NCBI RefSeq assembly: GCF_008121495.1
Contig: NZ_CP043051.1
Coordinates: 2,995,001-3,059,000, forward strand
Direction: 5' to 3'
Source: Mediterraneibacter gnavus ATCC 29149
Lineage (GTDB): Bacteria; Bacillota; Clostridia; Lachnospirales; Lachnospiraceae
DNA length: 64,000 nt
How positions within the stretch are numbered: the stretch's first letter is position 1; every line of letters begins with the position of its first letter. The notes beneath the pieces were generated by a model that worked only from the letters and a program-made list of their open reading frames with translations, had not been told where the DNA came from and ran no database searches. Below, piece after piece: positions 56,350 through 64,000 of the stretch. The translations under genes were made by a program, and so were the position numbers.

Positions 56350-57035
56350 ATTTGCTGTTTGAAGTGATCAGTTTATTGATCTGTATCGGGATACCGGTTT
56401 TGGGAGGAATTTATTTTGCGGTGAAAGGAAAGGGATATTTTCTTACGTTTCTTACAGGAATTCTGTCTTTTGTGGTGACGCAGATGATTCTGCGGATCCC
56501 ACTTCTTGGTTATCTGAAGACAAACTGGGAGTGGTTTATGATACTGCCATACAGTCATTATTATATATATATGGCGATTGCGGCATTCTCTGCAGGTGTG
56601 TTTGAGGAGACAGGAAGAGTTGTGGGACTTGGTGTCTTGAGGAAAGGAAAAACCAGCTGGATGGATGCAGTGGCATTTGGACTTGGGCACGGCGGGATCG
56701 AAGCGGTGTGGATCGGTGTGATTGGAGTCTTGCCGAATGTTCTGAATGAAGATAGCAGCATAAGTGTGGTAGTGTTGCTTTCCGGAGCAGAGCGTTTTTG
56801 TGCGATGGCCTTTCACATTTTGTTGACACTGGTCATCATGGAAGGAATCTGGAGACACAAAAAATTGTTTTATTGGCTGATCGCAGTAGTTCTGCATGGA
56901 TTATACGACTTTTCAATTGCATTTCAGAATACAATCCTGATCTGGGGTGTTCTGATTTTTGGGGTCGTGGCTGCGATGATAGCTTTGATTTTTACAAAAC
57001 GAAAGTGGAAAGAAGAAAGGGGAACAAGACAATGA
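56346..57035 (+). CDS. YhfC-family membrane metalloprotease
   Basis: 229 residues, ATG 56346 overlapping the kinase stop. Eight predicted helices. Motifs FEETGRVVGLG, GLGHGGIEAVW, AFHILLTLVIM and LHGLYDF supply the metal ligands of the YhfC/CPBP-like intramembrane family. Its coupling to a two-component pair suggests a role in the same signalling or in maturing a peptide. Confidence 0.8.
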   Translation: MNLLFEVISLLICIGIPVLGGIYFAVKGKGYFLTFLTGILSFVVTQMILRIPLLGYLKTNWEWFMILPYSHYYIYMAIAAFSAGVFEETGRVVGLGVLRKGKTSWMDAVAFGLGHGGIEAVWIGVIGVLPNVLNEDSSISVVVLLSGAERFCAMAFHILLTLVIMEGIWRHKKLFYWLIAVVLHGLYDFSIAFQNTILIWGVLIFGVVAAMIALIFTKRKWKEERGTRQ

Positions 57036-57481
57036 AAAAGAATATGAAAAAACTGGCAGTGGGATTCGGCGTTTTCGTGATGGCAGTGGGAAGTCTGATG
57101 GGATGCAGCTCTCTGGGAAGCGGAGGAAATGAACAAGGAGAGATCCTGAAAGAACTGCCGGAAGGGTTTGACAAGGAGACAGTAAGAAAGCAGGCAATGG
57201 AAGATATTGAGATCGCGCAGTCTAAAGATTATGAGAGCTGGAAAAGCAGGTTTACCAAGGATCTGCAGAGCAGTCTGACAGAAGAATCGTACGATTCCTA
57301 TTTGAAAATCCTGGAGAAACAGGGAGAATTCAAAGAGTTTGGAAAATGTACGTATTTAGGGCAGATAAAAGATAATAAAAAGTACGGCGGAGTCATTATT
57401 GTGGTAAAATATGAAGAAGGCAATGTCAATTACAGTCTTGCGTATGACGAGGATATGAATCTGGTCAGCTTTACGATGTAA
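57032..57481 (+). CDS. Lipoprotein with DUF3887-like domain
   Basis: 149 residues, ATG 57032 overlapping the previous stop. Signal peptide ending in the lipobox SLMGCSS (Cys at about residue 24), then a soluble domain (RFTKDLQSSLTEESYDSYLK and YGGVIIVVKYEEGN) like DUF3887. Anchored on the outer face of the membrane. Fourth gene of the regulator operon. Confidence 0.8.
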   Translation: MKKNMKKLAVGFGVFVMAVGSLMGCSSLGSGGNEQGEILKELPEGFDKETVRKQAMEDIEIAQSKDYESWKSRFTKDLQSSLTEESYDSYLKILEKQGEFKEFGKCTYLGQIKDNKKYGGVIIVVKYEEGNVNYSLAYDEDMNLVSFTM

Positions 57482-57514
57482 GAGAATTGCCCAAAAGGGA
57501 AAGGAGGCGACAGT

Positions 57515-57817
57515 ATGGTACATCATATTGTAATGTGGAAGTTCAAACCGGAAATCGAAGAGGAGAGAAAAGCAGACCTCAAAAAAGATATGGAAGCGAA
57601 TCTGAGCAGTCTGATTGGAAAGGTACCGGGACTTTTAAGTGTATCGTTTGTGAGTGAACCATTTGCGTCAAGCACGCATGATATGGCGCTTGTGACAACG
57701 TTTGAAAAAGCGGAAGATATCAAAGCGTATTCTGCACATCCGGAGCATGTCAAAGTAGCGGATATATATGTGCGTCCGTTTGTGACAGAGCGTGCATGTC
57801 TGGATTATCGGGACTAG
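57515..57817 (+). CDS. Dabb-family (stress-responsive A/B barrel) protein
   Basis: 100 residues from ATG 57515 after AAAGGAGGCGAC. MVHHIVMWKFKPEIEEERK at the start and TTFEKAEDIKAYSAHPEHVK define the ferredoxin-like barrel. Usually a small dimer with unknown or detoxifying role. Confidence 0.88.
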   Translation: MVHHIVMWKFKPEIEEERKADLKKDMEANLSSLIGKVPGLLSVSFVSEPFASSTHDMALVTTFEKAEDIKAYSAHPEHVKVADIYVRPFVTERACLDYRD

Positions 57818-57823
57818 AAGAAA

Positions 57824-57857
57824 AGTATCGGAGCGGACAGTGCTCCGATACTTTTTT
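57824..57857. terminator. Bidirectional terminator
   Basis: AGTATCGGAGC pairs with GCTCCGATACT (11 bp), then TTTTT. Between convergent genes. Confidence 0.85.
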
Positions 57858-58482
57858 AAAAGGGATATTCCAGTAATTCTGGAAAACGCGTGATTTTGTG
57901 AGCATAATGAGTGGGAGAACCGAATCCGTATTCTGCAAAAATAAACGGAATTCCGGCAAAGGTGCAGGCATCGGCATCCCCCTTCGTATCCCCCACATAA
58001 ACAGCATCTGTGATCTGAGCGCGTTCCATCAGAAGACGAATGTTTTCGCCTTTGGAAAGTCTGGTATTTCCGAAACATTCAAAGTCGGTGATGGCGTTCT
58101 CCAGTCCGGTCTTTTTCAGAAAGAGTTCAATATATCCTTTCTGACAGTTGGAGACAATGCAGACAGCATAATTCTGTGACAGTGTTAAGATGGTCTCTTT
58201 CACGCCGTCGAACAGAAGCGGTTCTCTGGCATTTTCCAGATAAAATTCTTCGTATTCACAGCAGGACTCCATCACAAGAGCGCGCTGAGATTCTGACAGA
58301 GTCGGAAAGAGGTTTGCGGCGATCTCATCCATCGGCTTTCCGAATTCCTGTTTCAGACGGTCCGCGGTAATGGGAGTATCCAGAGGGATCATCAGCTCAC
58401 TGGCAGCCTGCATCCATGCTTCGGCTACAACACCGGTTGTGTCCCAGAGTGTTCCGTCTACGTCAAGTATCATTGCTTTCAT
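57856..58482 (-). CDS. HAD-family phosphatase (PGP/Gph-like)
   Basis: 208 residues; ATG 58482 with AGAGGAA upstream. Motif I MILDVDGTLWDT (nucleophile Asp), motif II IVSNCQ, lysine in TRLSKGEN, motif IV VGDTKGDADA. Cap domain between. Related to phosphoglycolate phosphatases; substrate not certain. Confidence 0.85.
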   Translation of the reverse strand: MKAMILDVDGTLWDTTGVVAEAWMQAASELMIPLDTPITADRLKQEFGKPMDEIAANLFPTLSESQRALVMESCCEYEEFYLENAREPLLFDGVKETILTLSQNYAVCIVSNCQKGYIELFLKKTGLENAITDFECFGNTRLSKGENIRLLMERAQITDAVYVGDTKGDADACTFAGIPFIFAEYGFGSPTHYAHKITRFPELLEYPF

Positions 58483-58670
58483 AATATTAGATTCCTCTTC
58501 TTTCATTTAAAATCTTCAGAAAATCAAAAAAGATTTCAAGTACAGTATAGCATAGATTCTGCTTGGGAGGAAGAAAAAGAGACGTTGGAAAGCATTTGGT
58601 ATCTGTGCTATAATGAACAAAGTTTTTAACTGCTTTAGACAGGAATAAAAAGTAGAAAGAGGTACATAAG

Positions 58671-59222
58671 ATGATACGTTTTGCAACAGAAGAGGATGCA
58701 CAGGCATTGCTTGCGATTTATGCATATTATATTGATACAGAAATCACATTTGAGTATGAATTACCGACAGAGGCTGAATTTCGGAAAAGGATTCGGACTG
58801 TCTTGGAAGAATATCCATATCTCATTTATGAAGATGCGGGAAATATCCTTGGATATGCCTATGCGCACCGCCATTTGGAACGGGCTGCATATCAGTGGAA
58901 TGTGGAGCTGACCGTGTATCTGCATCCGGATGCTGTTTCCAGAGGGATCGGGAGAAGATTGTATGAAGAGTTGCTTCGGATTCTTACAGAGCAGGGAATC
59001 TGCAATGCATACAGTCTGATCACCCGTCCCAATGAAAAAAGTGAAAAGCTGCATGAAGCGATGGGATTTACCCTGATGGGAGTTTTGAAAAATACAGGCT
59101 ATAAAAACGGCAAATGGCGGGATGTCAGCTGGTATGAAAAGCAGTTAAACCCATATCCGGAACATCCGGTTCCATTTCGAAAAATTGATGAATTATATAG
59201 AAAAGAAGAAAATTTTGGATGA
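58671..59222 (+). CDS. GNAT acetyltransferase, phosphinothricin-type
   Basis: 183 residues from ATG 58671 after AAGAGGTACATAAG. Starts MIRFATEEDAQALLAIY; AcCoA site VYLHPDAVSRGIGRRLYEEL; the order and the ITRPNEKSEKLHEAMGF segment match PAT/Bar-like N-acetyltransferases. Substrate likely an amine or amino acid analogue. Confidence 0.85.
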   Translation: MIRFATEEDAQALLAIYAYYIDTEITFEYELPTEAEFRKRIRTVLEEYPYLIYEDAGNILGYAYAHRHLERAAYQWNVELTVYLHPDAVSRGIGRRLYEELLRILTEQGICNAYSLITRPNEKSEKLHEAMGFTLMGVLKNTGYKNGKWRDVSWYEKQLNPYPEHPVPFRKIDELYRKEENFG

Positions 59223-59253
59223 TTATCTGCTTAAAAAGCAGATAATCATCCAA
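59215..59253. terminator. Palindrome shared by two gene ends
   Basis: TTGGATGATTATCTGCTT (59215-59232) and AGCAGATAATCATCCAA (59237-59253) pair over 17 bp around a short A-rich loop. Both convergent genes end inside it. No T-run follows. Confidence 0.6.
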
Positions 59254-59447
59254 TACGAAGGTTGATCCAGATGATCTTCCTGTATTTTAGTTTGATAAAG
59301 TTCACCGTCTATTTTATATAGGATACGATCTCGTCTGGTAACACAGATGCAGTCGATACTGTGATCCATACAGAAGTGCTCAATACTGTGGCAGATTTCT
59401 TCTTTTGTAGGTTTTTGATCCTTAAAAATGATAATTTCTTTTTTCAT
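59223..59447 (-). CDS. Hypothetical protein, 74 residues
   Basis: ATG 59447 after AGGAGG. Starts MKKEIIIFKDQKPTKEEICH; a compact alpha/beta peptide with DRILYKIDGELYQTK. No family recognised. Confidence 0.68.
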   Translation of the reverse strand: MKKEIIIFKDQKPTKEEICHSIEHFCMDHSIDCICVTRRDRILYKIDGELYQTKIQEDHLDQPSYWMIICFLSR

Positions 59448-59479
59448 AAACAGTCCTCCTGGTTACAGATATTCTGGAA

Positions 59480-60129
59480 TTATTCCGAAAGAAGATGATA
59501 AAGTTTCAGACAGTTTTTTAGCTGTTGTGCAGCAAAATCATCCATTGGACACAGTGGGAGACGGCAGGGACCGACCGAAAGTCCCATCATGTTCATGGCA
59601 GTCTTGACTGGAACCGGATTGATGTCAGAGGTCAGCGATTCCAGGAGTGCTTCAATATTCGAAAGAACGGAGATTACACCCTTTGCTCCAAGAGCAAGGG
59701 CAGATACAGCCTGGTCGTCATTTCCGCAGTAGATATCAAGGCGATCACGATAACGGGAAGTGATTTTTGCAAGCTGCGAAAAATTTCCACTGGCCTCCTT
59801 GACAGCTGTCACATTTGGAATTTCCAACAGTTCCTCATTTTGCGCGTTTTTACATAAAAGTTGTGCGTGGCTTGTGTTATTAGAACCAGCACCTGCAATT
59901 ACAGGGATTCTTCCATTGACAATTCGGCAGGTGAACTGAATCAGACGCAGATGTTCTTCATCGCTTAAACAGGCAGATTCTCCGGTTGTTCCAGCGACTA
60001 CGATGGCATTCGTATGATGTGAAATCTGATATTCTAAAAGTTCTTCCATTTTTTTATAAGAAATAGAACCATCCATTTCATAGGGGTAATAATTGCTGTT
60101 GCAGAACCTTTAAAGACAGAAGTATTCAT
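59480..60129 (-). pseudogene. dapA: Decayed dihydrodipicolinate synthase gene
   Basis: Start ATG 60129 after GGAGGAAC reads MNTSVFKGSATAIITPMK, then one base is lost and the frame shifts to DGSISYKKMEELLEYQ. The rest keeps AGTTGESACLSDEEH, PNVTAVKEASGN (catalytic Lys) and VPVKTAMNMMG, but about 55-60 residues after LLCKNAQ (including the catalytic Tyr region) and about 20 residues after ISVLSNIE are missing compared with the normal ~290-residue enzyme. Clearly non-functional. Confidence 0.85.
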
Positions 60130-60257
60130 TTGTTGTTCCTCCTCTAAATACTGTTTTATTAGGCTTTTCTCTATGGTAAACTGTCTTTTGTAAAAAAGGT
60201 ATTAAGAAATAGAAAGAGTATATGAATAAAATATGAAATTGACAAAATGGAAACAAA

Positions 60258-60285
60258 TTGACACAATGTATTAATGCAATAATAC
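60258..60285 (+). promoter_or_regulatory. Predicted promoter of the MutS-like gene
   Basis: TTGACA (60258-60263), 16 bases, TAATAC (60280-60285). Confidence 0.5.
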
Positions 60286-60301
60286 AAATGAGGTGAGAGA
60301 A

Positions 60302-61939
60302 ATGAATGAGGATCTCGTTCTTGCGATTACAATGTTGATTATTTTGGCGGTTGTAGTGCTGTTTATCCAGATTTCACAGCAGATCAAGGTGAAACGGATT
60401 CAAAAAATGAAGATCCAGAGGCGGTTTGGAGAGATTCCTGATATGGAGGAAATACTTCCGATCGAGAGGATCAGTGTCTATCATAAACACCAGGGAAGGG
60501 AAGATGTGGATCAGGTAACCTGGTCGGATCTTTCTATGGATCAGGTATTTCAGCGGATTGATCAGTGTGACAGTGCAGCAGGAGAGGCTGTACTTTACAA
60601 CATGCTGCACTGTACAGATAACGGGCAGGCGCAGTGGAAAGAATTGCTGAAGTACTATGAGGAGGAGGCGGAAACGCGTAAAAAAGCAGAAGCAATCCTG
60701 ATTTCCCTTGGGAAAAGAGAAGGGCTGTATTATCTTCCGGAATACGTGGATACACTTCAGGCAAGTCACGTGGGCTCTGTGTTCTTTTATCGCCTGCTTC
60801 AGATCCTCCTTCTGGGAAGTGTTGTGGGCGGACTGTGGAATGTTCAGATCCTGCCGCTGGCAGGCGTGATGGCAATTGTCAATATTGCGGTTTATATTAT
60901 GACGCGGATGAAATATGAGCAGCAGATGAGCATGATGGAATTGATCGTACTTGTGATTGATACCGGAAAGCAGCTTACAAAAGAAAAATGTGCCGGCCTT
61001 GTACAGAAAGAACTGGAAGAGAAGTTAAAAGAACTGGGAAAACTGGATAAGCTGATCGGAAAGATGTCTGCTATGAGGCGAAACAGCTATTCCAGCGATC
61101 AGGGGGTGTTTCTGGATTACCTGTTCGGGATTACACTCTGGCAGCTTATATCTTATGAAAAGAGTGTGAAATGGCTGGAGAACAAACGAGAGAGTTATCT
61201 GCAGCTGTTTGAAGAGATCGGGCGCCTGGATGCGGCAATCAGTATTGCATCTTTTCGGAAAAGTCTTCCGTTTTATACTGAGCCGGAGTTTCATTCTGAA
61301 AGATCTGTACACATGGAAGAGATGTATCATCCTCTGATCGAAGAACCGGTGAGCAATTCCATGGACTGGAGTCGAAACTGTATTATCACAGGCAGCAATG
61401 CATCCGGAAAATCGACATGGATTAAGGCAGTGGCGATCAATCTCATTCTTGCCCAGACAATCTGTACCTGCACGGCAAAGCGGTTTCAGATGCATCCGGG
61501 ACAGATTATGACTTCCATGGCAGTGAGGGATGACATCATGAAGGGGGAGAGTTATTTTCTGAAAGAAATGAAATATCTCAGAAGAATGCTGGAGAGCTTT
61601 TCAGAAGAGAAGCTGACGATCTGCATTATTGATGAGATCCTGAAAGGAACTAACACGAAAGAGCGAATTGCGGCATCCAAAGCGATTCTGGATTATATGC
61701 AGAGACAGAATTGTCTTGTGATGGTTGCGTCCCATGATTATGAATTGACAGTATTGCTGGAAGGTACTTATGAAAACTATCATTTTACAGAGCGGATCGG
61801 AGAGGATGATATTTATTTTGATTACAGGCTGTATCCGGGAGCTGTGACATCCGGCAATGCAATCAAGCTGTTGAAATTCATGAAATTCCCGGAAGAGATT
61901 GTGACAGAAGCAAAGCAACAGGTTACAATAGAATTGTAA
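60302..61939 (+). CDS. Membrane-anchored MutS-like ATPase
   Basis: 545 residues; ATG 60302 after GAGGTG (an in-frame GTG 60293 is less likely). N-terminal membrane segment (LAITMLIILAVVVLFIQI), a second hydrophobic hairpin near 160-210, then the MutS ATPase: P-loop GSNASGKST (about residue 363), CIIDEILKGTNTKERIAAS (Walker B and signature) and ASHDYELT. It lacks the MutS1 mismatch-binding domain and the MutS2 Smr nuclease domain, so a repair role is doubtful. Confidence 0.82.
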   Translation: MNEDLVLAITMLIILAVVVLFIQISQQIKVKRIQKMKIQRRFGEIPDMEEILPIERISVYHKHQGREDVDQVTWSDLSMDQVFQRIDQCDSAAGEAVLYNMLHCTDNGQAQWKELLKYYEEEAETRKKAEAILISLGKREGLYYLPEYVDTLQASHVGSVFFYRLLQILLLGSVVGGLWNVQILPLAGVMAIVNIAVYIMTRMKYEQQMSMMELIVLVIDTGKQLTKEKCAGLVQKELEEKLKELGKLDKLIGKMSAMRRNSYSSDQGVFLDYLFGITLWQLISYEKSVKWLENKRESYLQLFEEIGRLDAAISIASFRKSLPFYTEPEFHSERSVHMEEMYHPLIEEPVSNSMDWSRNCIITGSNASGKSTWIKAVAINLILAQTICTCTAKRFQMHPGQIMTSMAVRDDIMKGESYFLKEMKYLRRMLESFSEEKLTICIIDEILKGTNTKERIAASKAILDYMQRQNCLVMVASHDYELTVLLEGTYENYHFTERIGEDDIYFDYRLYPGAVTSGNAIKLLKFMKFPEEIVTEAKQQVTIEL

Positions 61940-62031
61940 GATTTGCGGTAAAAATACATAGAAAACAGAAAAAATATATATAAAACTAACAACAATAATA
62001 AAGAAAGTGTTAAAATTTTGTAAAAAATGAA

Positions 62032-62060
62032 TTGACACCCGGCATGATATAACGTATAGT
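62032..62060 (+). promoter_or_regulatory. Promoter of the purine permease gene
   Basis: TTGACA (62032-62037), 17 bases, TATAGT (62055-62060). I see no purine riboswitch between it and the start codon. Confidence 0.75.
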
Positions 62061-62111
62061 TGACTTGTGTACATAATTCTGTGTCAAAAATAAAAAAGGG
62101 AGGGAAAATTT

Positions 62112-63515
62112 ATGAATCTTGACAAAATTTTTCACTTGAAAGAAAACAACACAAATGTCAAAACCGAGATTCTTGCGGGTGTCACAACATTTATGACAAT
62201 GGCCTATATTCTGGCTGTAAACCCGAATATTCTGGCAGAGGCAGGAATGGATCACGGAGCGGTCTTCACAGCGACAGCTCTGGCAGCGTTCATCGGTACG
62301 TTATGTATGGCAATCTTTGCAAACTATCCGTTTGCACTGGCGCCGGGAATGGGACTGAATGCGTACTTTGCATACACGGTTGTACTCCAGATGGGGTATT
62401 CCTGGAAGGTCGCGCTGGCAGCAGTACTGGTAGAGGGTATTATCTTTATTCTGTTATCACTGCTGAGTGTGCGCGAGGCAATCTTTGATGCAATCCCGTA
62501 TAATCTGAAAAAGGCGGTGTCGGTCGGAATCGGCCTGTTTATCGCATTTATCGGATTGCAAAATGCGAAGGTTGTGATCGGAGGCTCTACGCTTTTAAGT
62601 TTGTTCTCTTTAGATGGATACAATAAGAATCTGGCTGCGGCAGCAGGGGGCAAAGATTTCGTAGCGGCAAGCATGAATGATGTGGGGATCACAGTGCTGC
62701 TGGCAATCATCGGAATTATCATTACCGGAATCATGGTAGTCAAAAATGTAAAAGGAAATATTTTATGGGGAATTCTGATTACATGGGTATTAGGAATTAT
62801 CTGTCAGTTTGCCGGACTGTATGTTCCGAATCCGGAGCTTGGATTTTATTCACTGCTTCCTGATTTCAGTGCAGGAATCAGCATTCCAAGTCTTTCTCCG
62901 ATCTTTGCAAAATTCAGTTTAGAAGGCGTGCCGATTCTGGAATTTGTTGTGATCGTATTTGCATTCTTGTTTGTAGATTTGTTTGATACACTGGGAACTT
63001 TGATCGGAGTTTCTTCTAAGGCAAATATGCTGGATAAAGACGGAAAGCTTCCAAGGATCAAAGGAGCGCTCCTGGCGGATGCAGTTGGAACAACAGCAGG
63101 AGCAGTACTCGGAACCTCTACAACAACGACATTTGTAGAAAGCTCTTCCGGTGTTGCAGAAGGAGGACGCACAGGATTGACTGCAGTAACGACTGCTGTT
63201 TTATTTGGTCTGTCCTTGTTCTTGTCACCGATCTTTCTGGCAATTCCATCCTTCGCCACAGCGCCGGCGCTTGTGATTGTAGGATTTTACATGCTGAGTG
63301 CAGTGACAGATATTAATTTTGCAGATGCAGCCGAGGGAATCCCGGCATTTATCTGTATCGCAGCAATGCCGTTTTTCTATAGCATTTCTGAAGGAATCTC
63401 TATGGGAGTTCTCTCCTATGTATTCCTGAATCTGCTGACAGGAAAAGCGAAAAAGATCAGTCCGGTTATGTATGTACTGGCAGTCTTGTTTGTATTGAAA
63501 TATCTGTTGATTTAG
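62112..63515 (+). CDS. NCS2-family purine permease (AzgA/PbuG-like)
   Basis: 467 residues from ATG 62112 after GGGAGGGAAAA. Fourteen predicted membrane helices. Characteristic TEILAGVTTFMTMAYILAVN, ALAPGMGLNAYFAYT, VDLFDTLGTLIGVSSKA and STTTTFVESSSGVAEGGRTG of the AzgA subgroup, which imports hypoxanthine, guanine or adenine with protons. Confidence 0.92.
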   Translation: MNLDKIFHLKENNTNVKTEILAGVTTFMTMAYILAVNPNILAEAGMDHGAVFTATALAAFIGTLCMAIFANYPFALAPGMGLNAYFAYTVVLQMGYSWKVALAAVLVEGIIFILLSLLSVREAIFDAIPYNLKKAVSVGIGLFIAFIGLQNAKVVIGGSTLLSLFSLDGYNKNLAAAAGGKDFVAASMNDVGITVLLAIIGIIITGIMVVKNVKGNILWGILITWVLGIICQFAGLYVPNPELGFYSLLPDFSAGISIPSLSPIFAKFSLEGVPILEFVVIVFAFLFVDLFDTLGTLIGVSSKANMLDKDGKLPRIKGALLADAVGTTAGAVLGTSTTTTFVESSSGVAEGGRTGLTAVTTAVLFGLSLFLSPIFLAIPSFATAPALVIVGFYMLSAVTDINFADAAEGIPAFICIAAMPFFYSISEGISMGVLSYVFLNLLTGKAKKISPVMYVLAVLFVLKYLLI

Positions 63516-63534
63516 CATCAGAGAGAATTTTAAA

Positions 63535-63575
63535 TGTCCGAATAACCTTGTTGAAAGGTTGTTCGGACATTTTAT
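63535..63575. terminator. Bidirectional terminator
   Basis: TGTCCGAATAACCTT pairs with AAGGTTGTTCGGACA, then TTTTATTTT. Confidence 0.85.
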
Positions 63576-63925
63576 TTTCGAATCATATAATATGTTTGAT
63601 GGTTCTGGCGGATTTCAGATATCAGATGCTGCCGGAGCATATAAGGCAGCAGAGAATCTAAAAATTGTTTTGGATCGGTGATCTGGATACGTTCACTGGA
63701 AAATGGCTGTTTTGCGTACAGATCTTTGACTGCTTCTTCTAATTCCTGACGTGACAGTTGTTTTTGTTTTTTCAGAGCTTTCTGAATTCTGGAGACACCC
63801 TTTGAAAAGAGCAGGTTGGATAAGTCCTGCTGCTGTCTCTGACTGCGCCAGAGTCCCCAGCCGTAAATAAGAGCGGTGGCAGCGGCGAATAACAGAACAA
63901 AGGGAATATATTGAAGAAAAGACAT
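63572..63925 (-). CDS. Membrane-anchored hypothetical protein, 117 residues
   Basis: ATG 63925 with AAAGGAGG upstream inside the end of the preceding gene. N-terminal segment IPFVLLFAAATALIYGWGLW, then a charged helical cytoplasmic domain (SRQELEEAVKDLYAKQP). No family recognised. Confidence 0.7.
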   Translation of the reverse strand: MSFLQYIPFVLLFAAATALIYGWGLWRSQRQQQDLSNLLFSKGVSRIQKALKKQKQLSRQELEEAVKDLYAKQPFSSERIQITDPKQFLDSLLPYMLRQHLISEIRQNHQTYYMIRK

Positions 63926-63926
63926 A

Positions 63927-64000
63927 TCAATAAACCTCCTTTAGCTCGATCAGATGATGATCCTTTAAAATCTCCAGAAACCGGATCAGACGGGCAAGTG
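63927..64000 (-). CDS. C-terminal fragment of an unknown gene
   Basis: Frame open from base 64000 to TGA 63927-63929, reading LARLIRFLEILKDHHLIELK then EVY. It stops 1 base before the next start and carries that gene's binding site, so they are cotranscribed. Confidence 0.5.
   Translation of the reverse strand, partial: LARLIRFLEILKDHHLIELKEVY

Noticed and set aside
61940..62111. Purine riboswitch before the permease gene
   Set aside because: The leader is only about 45 bases from the promoter and lacks the conserved purine-aptamer core.
1..64000. CRISPR array
   Set aside because: Short repeats occur in pairs or threes only; no regular repeat-spacer series and no cas genes.

Overview
The window joins two different kinds of DNA. 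Bases 1 to about 41,800 are AT-rich and packed with small genes: a large integrated mobile element that looks phage-like or plasmid-like, with its left end outside the window. From about 41,800 to 64,000 the sequence is richer in G+C, has larger genes with ordinary metabolic functions, and looks like the chromosome of a gut Clostridia species, most likely Lachnospiraceae. The host call rests on gene content (anaerobic NrdD/NrdG, GH2 beta-galactosidase, AgrC/LytTR-type two-component pair, YhfC-type membrane protease) and on strong AGGAGG ribosome binding sites. I cannot name the species.

Layout of the element. 1-5.8 kb: a UvrD-type helicase, an unrecognised 367-residue protein beside direct repeats, and a Y-family polymerase with a YolD-like partner. 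5.8-7.1 kb: no convincing genes, but six DnaA-box-like 9-mers and a sharp strand-composition switch, so a candidate replication origin. 7.1-9.6 kb: a DUF4258/YgiT-type toxin-antitoxin pair, small DNA-binding regulators with visible operators, and a unit bounded by a long inverted repeat. 9.6-11 kb: a strong promoter followed by long structured non-coding RNA with only two 37-residue ORFs inside. 11-26 kb: about 35 mostly unknown small proteins on the plus strand, broken by a ParB-like protein, a tyrosine recombinase, a TnpB (IS1341-type) insertion and a HipA-like kinase. 26-29 kb: a MazF-like toxin divergent from an HTH regulator, a predicted minus-strand small RNA, and a second divergent pair of HTH repressor and sigma-factor-like protein. 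29-41.4 kb: a DUF262 protein, then a replication and nucleotide module: RecD2-like C-terminal half, FolD, NAD-dependent LigA, HPr-like protein, ThyX-like protein, guanylate kinase, NrdD, NrdG and dUTPase. 41.4-41.8 kb: an excisionase-like HTH protein and repeated arm-type sites at the right junction. No capsid, tail, portal, terminase or conjugation genes are visible, so whether this is a prophage or another integrative element stays open.

How the element genes may work together: FolD makes methylene-tetrahydrofolate, the ThyX-like protein would use it to make dTMP, dUTPase supplies dUMP, guanylate kinase and the class III ribonucleotide reductase supply deoxynucleotides, and ligase, helicases and the Y-family polymerase act on DNA. 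Several HTH or ribbon-helix-helix repressors sit beside near-palindromic operators, giving at least four separately controlled blocks.

Layout of the chromosome side: the last ~30 codons of an unrecognised gene, a broken Rpn-family gene, a truncated membrane protein, tdk overlapping lacZ, a membrane protein, a methyltransferase, HelD, a FUSC-like membrane protein, a MATE exporter, MTA/SAH nucleosidase, a LytTR regulator/histidine kinase/YhfC/lipoprotein operon, a Dabb protein, a HAD phosphatase, a GNAT acetyltransferase, a decayed dapA, a membrane-anchored MutS-like ATPase and a purine permease.
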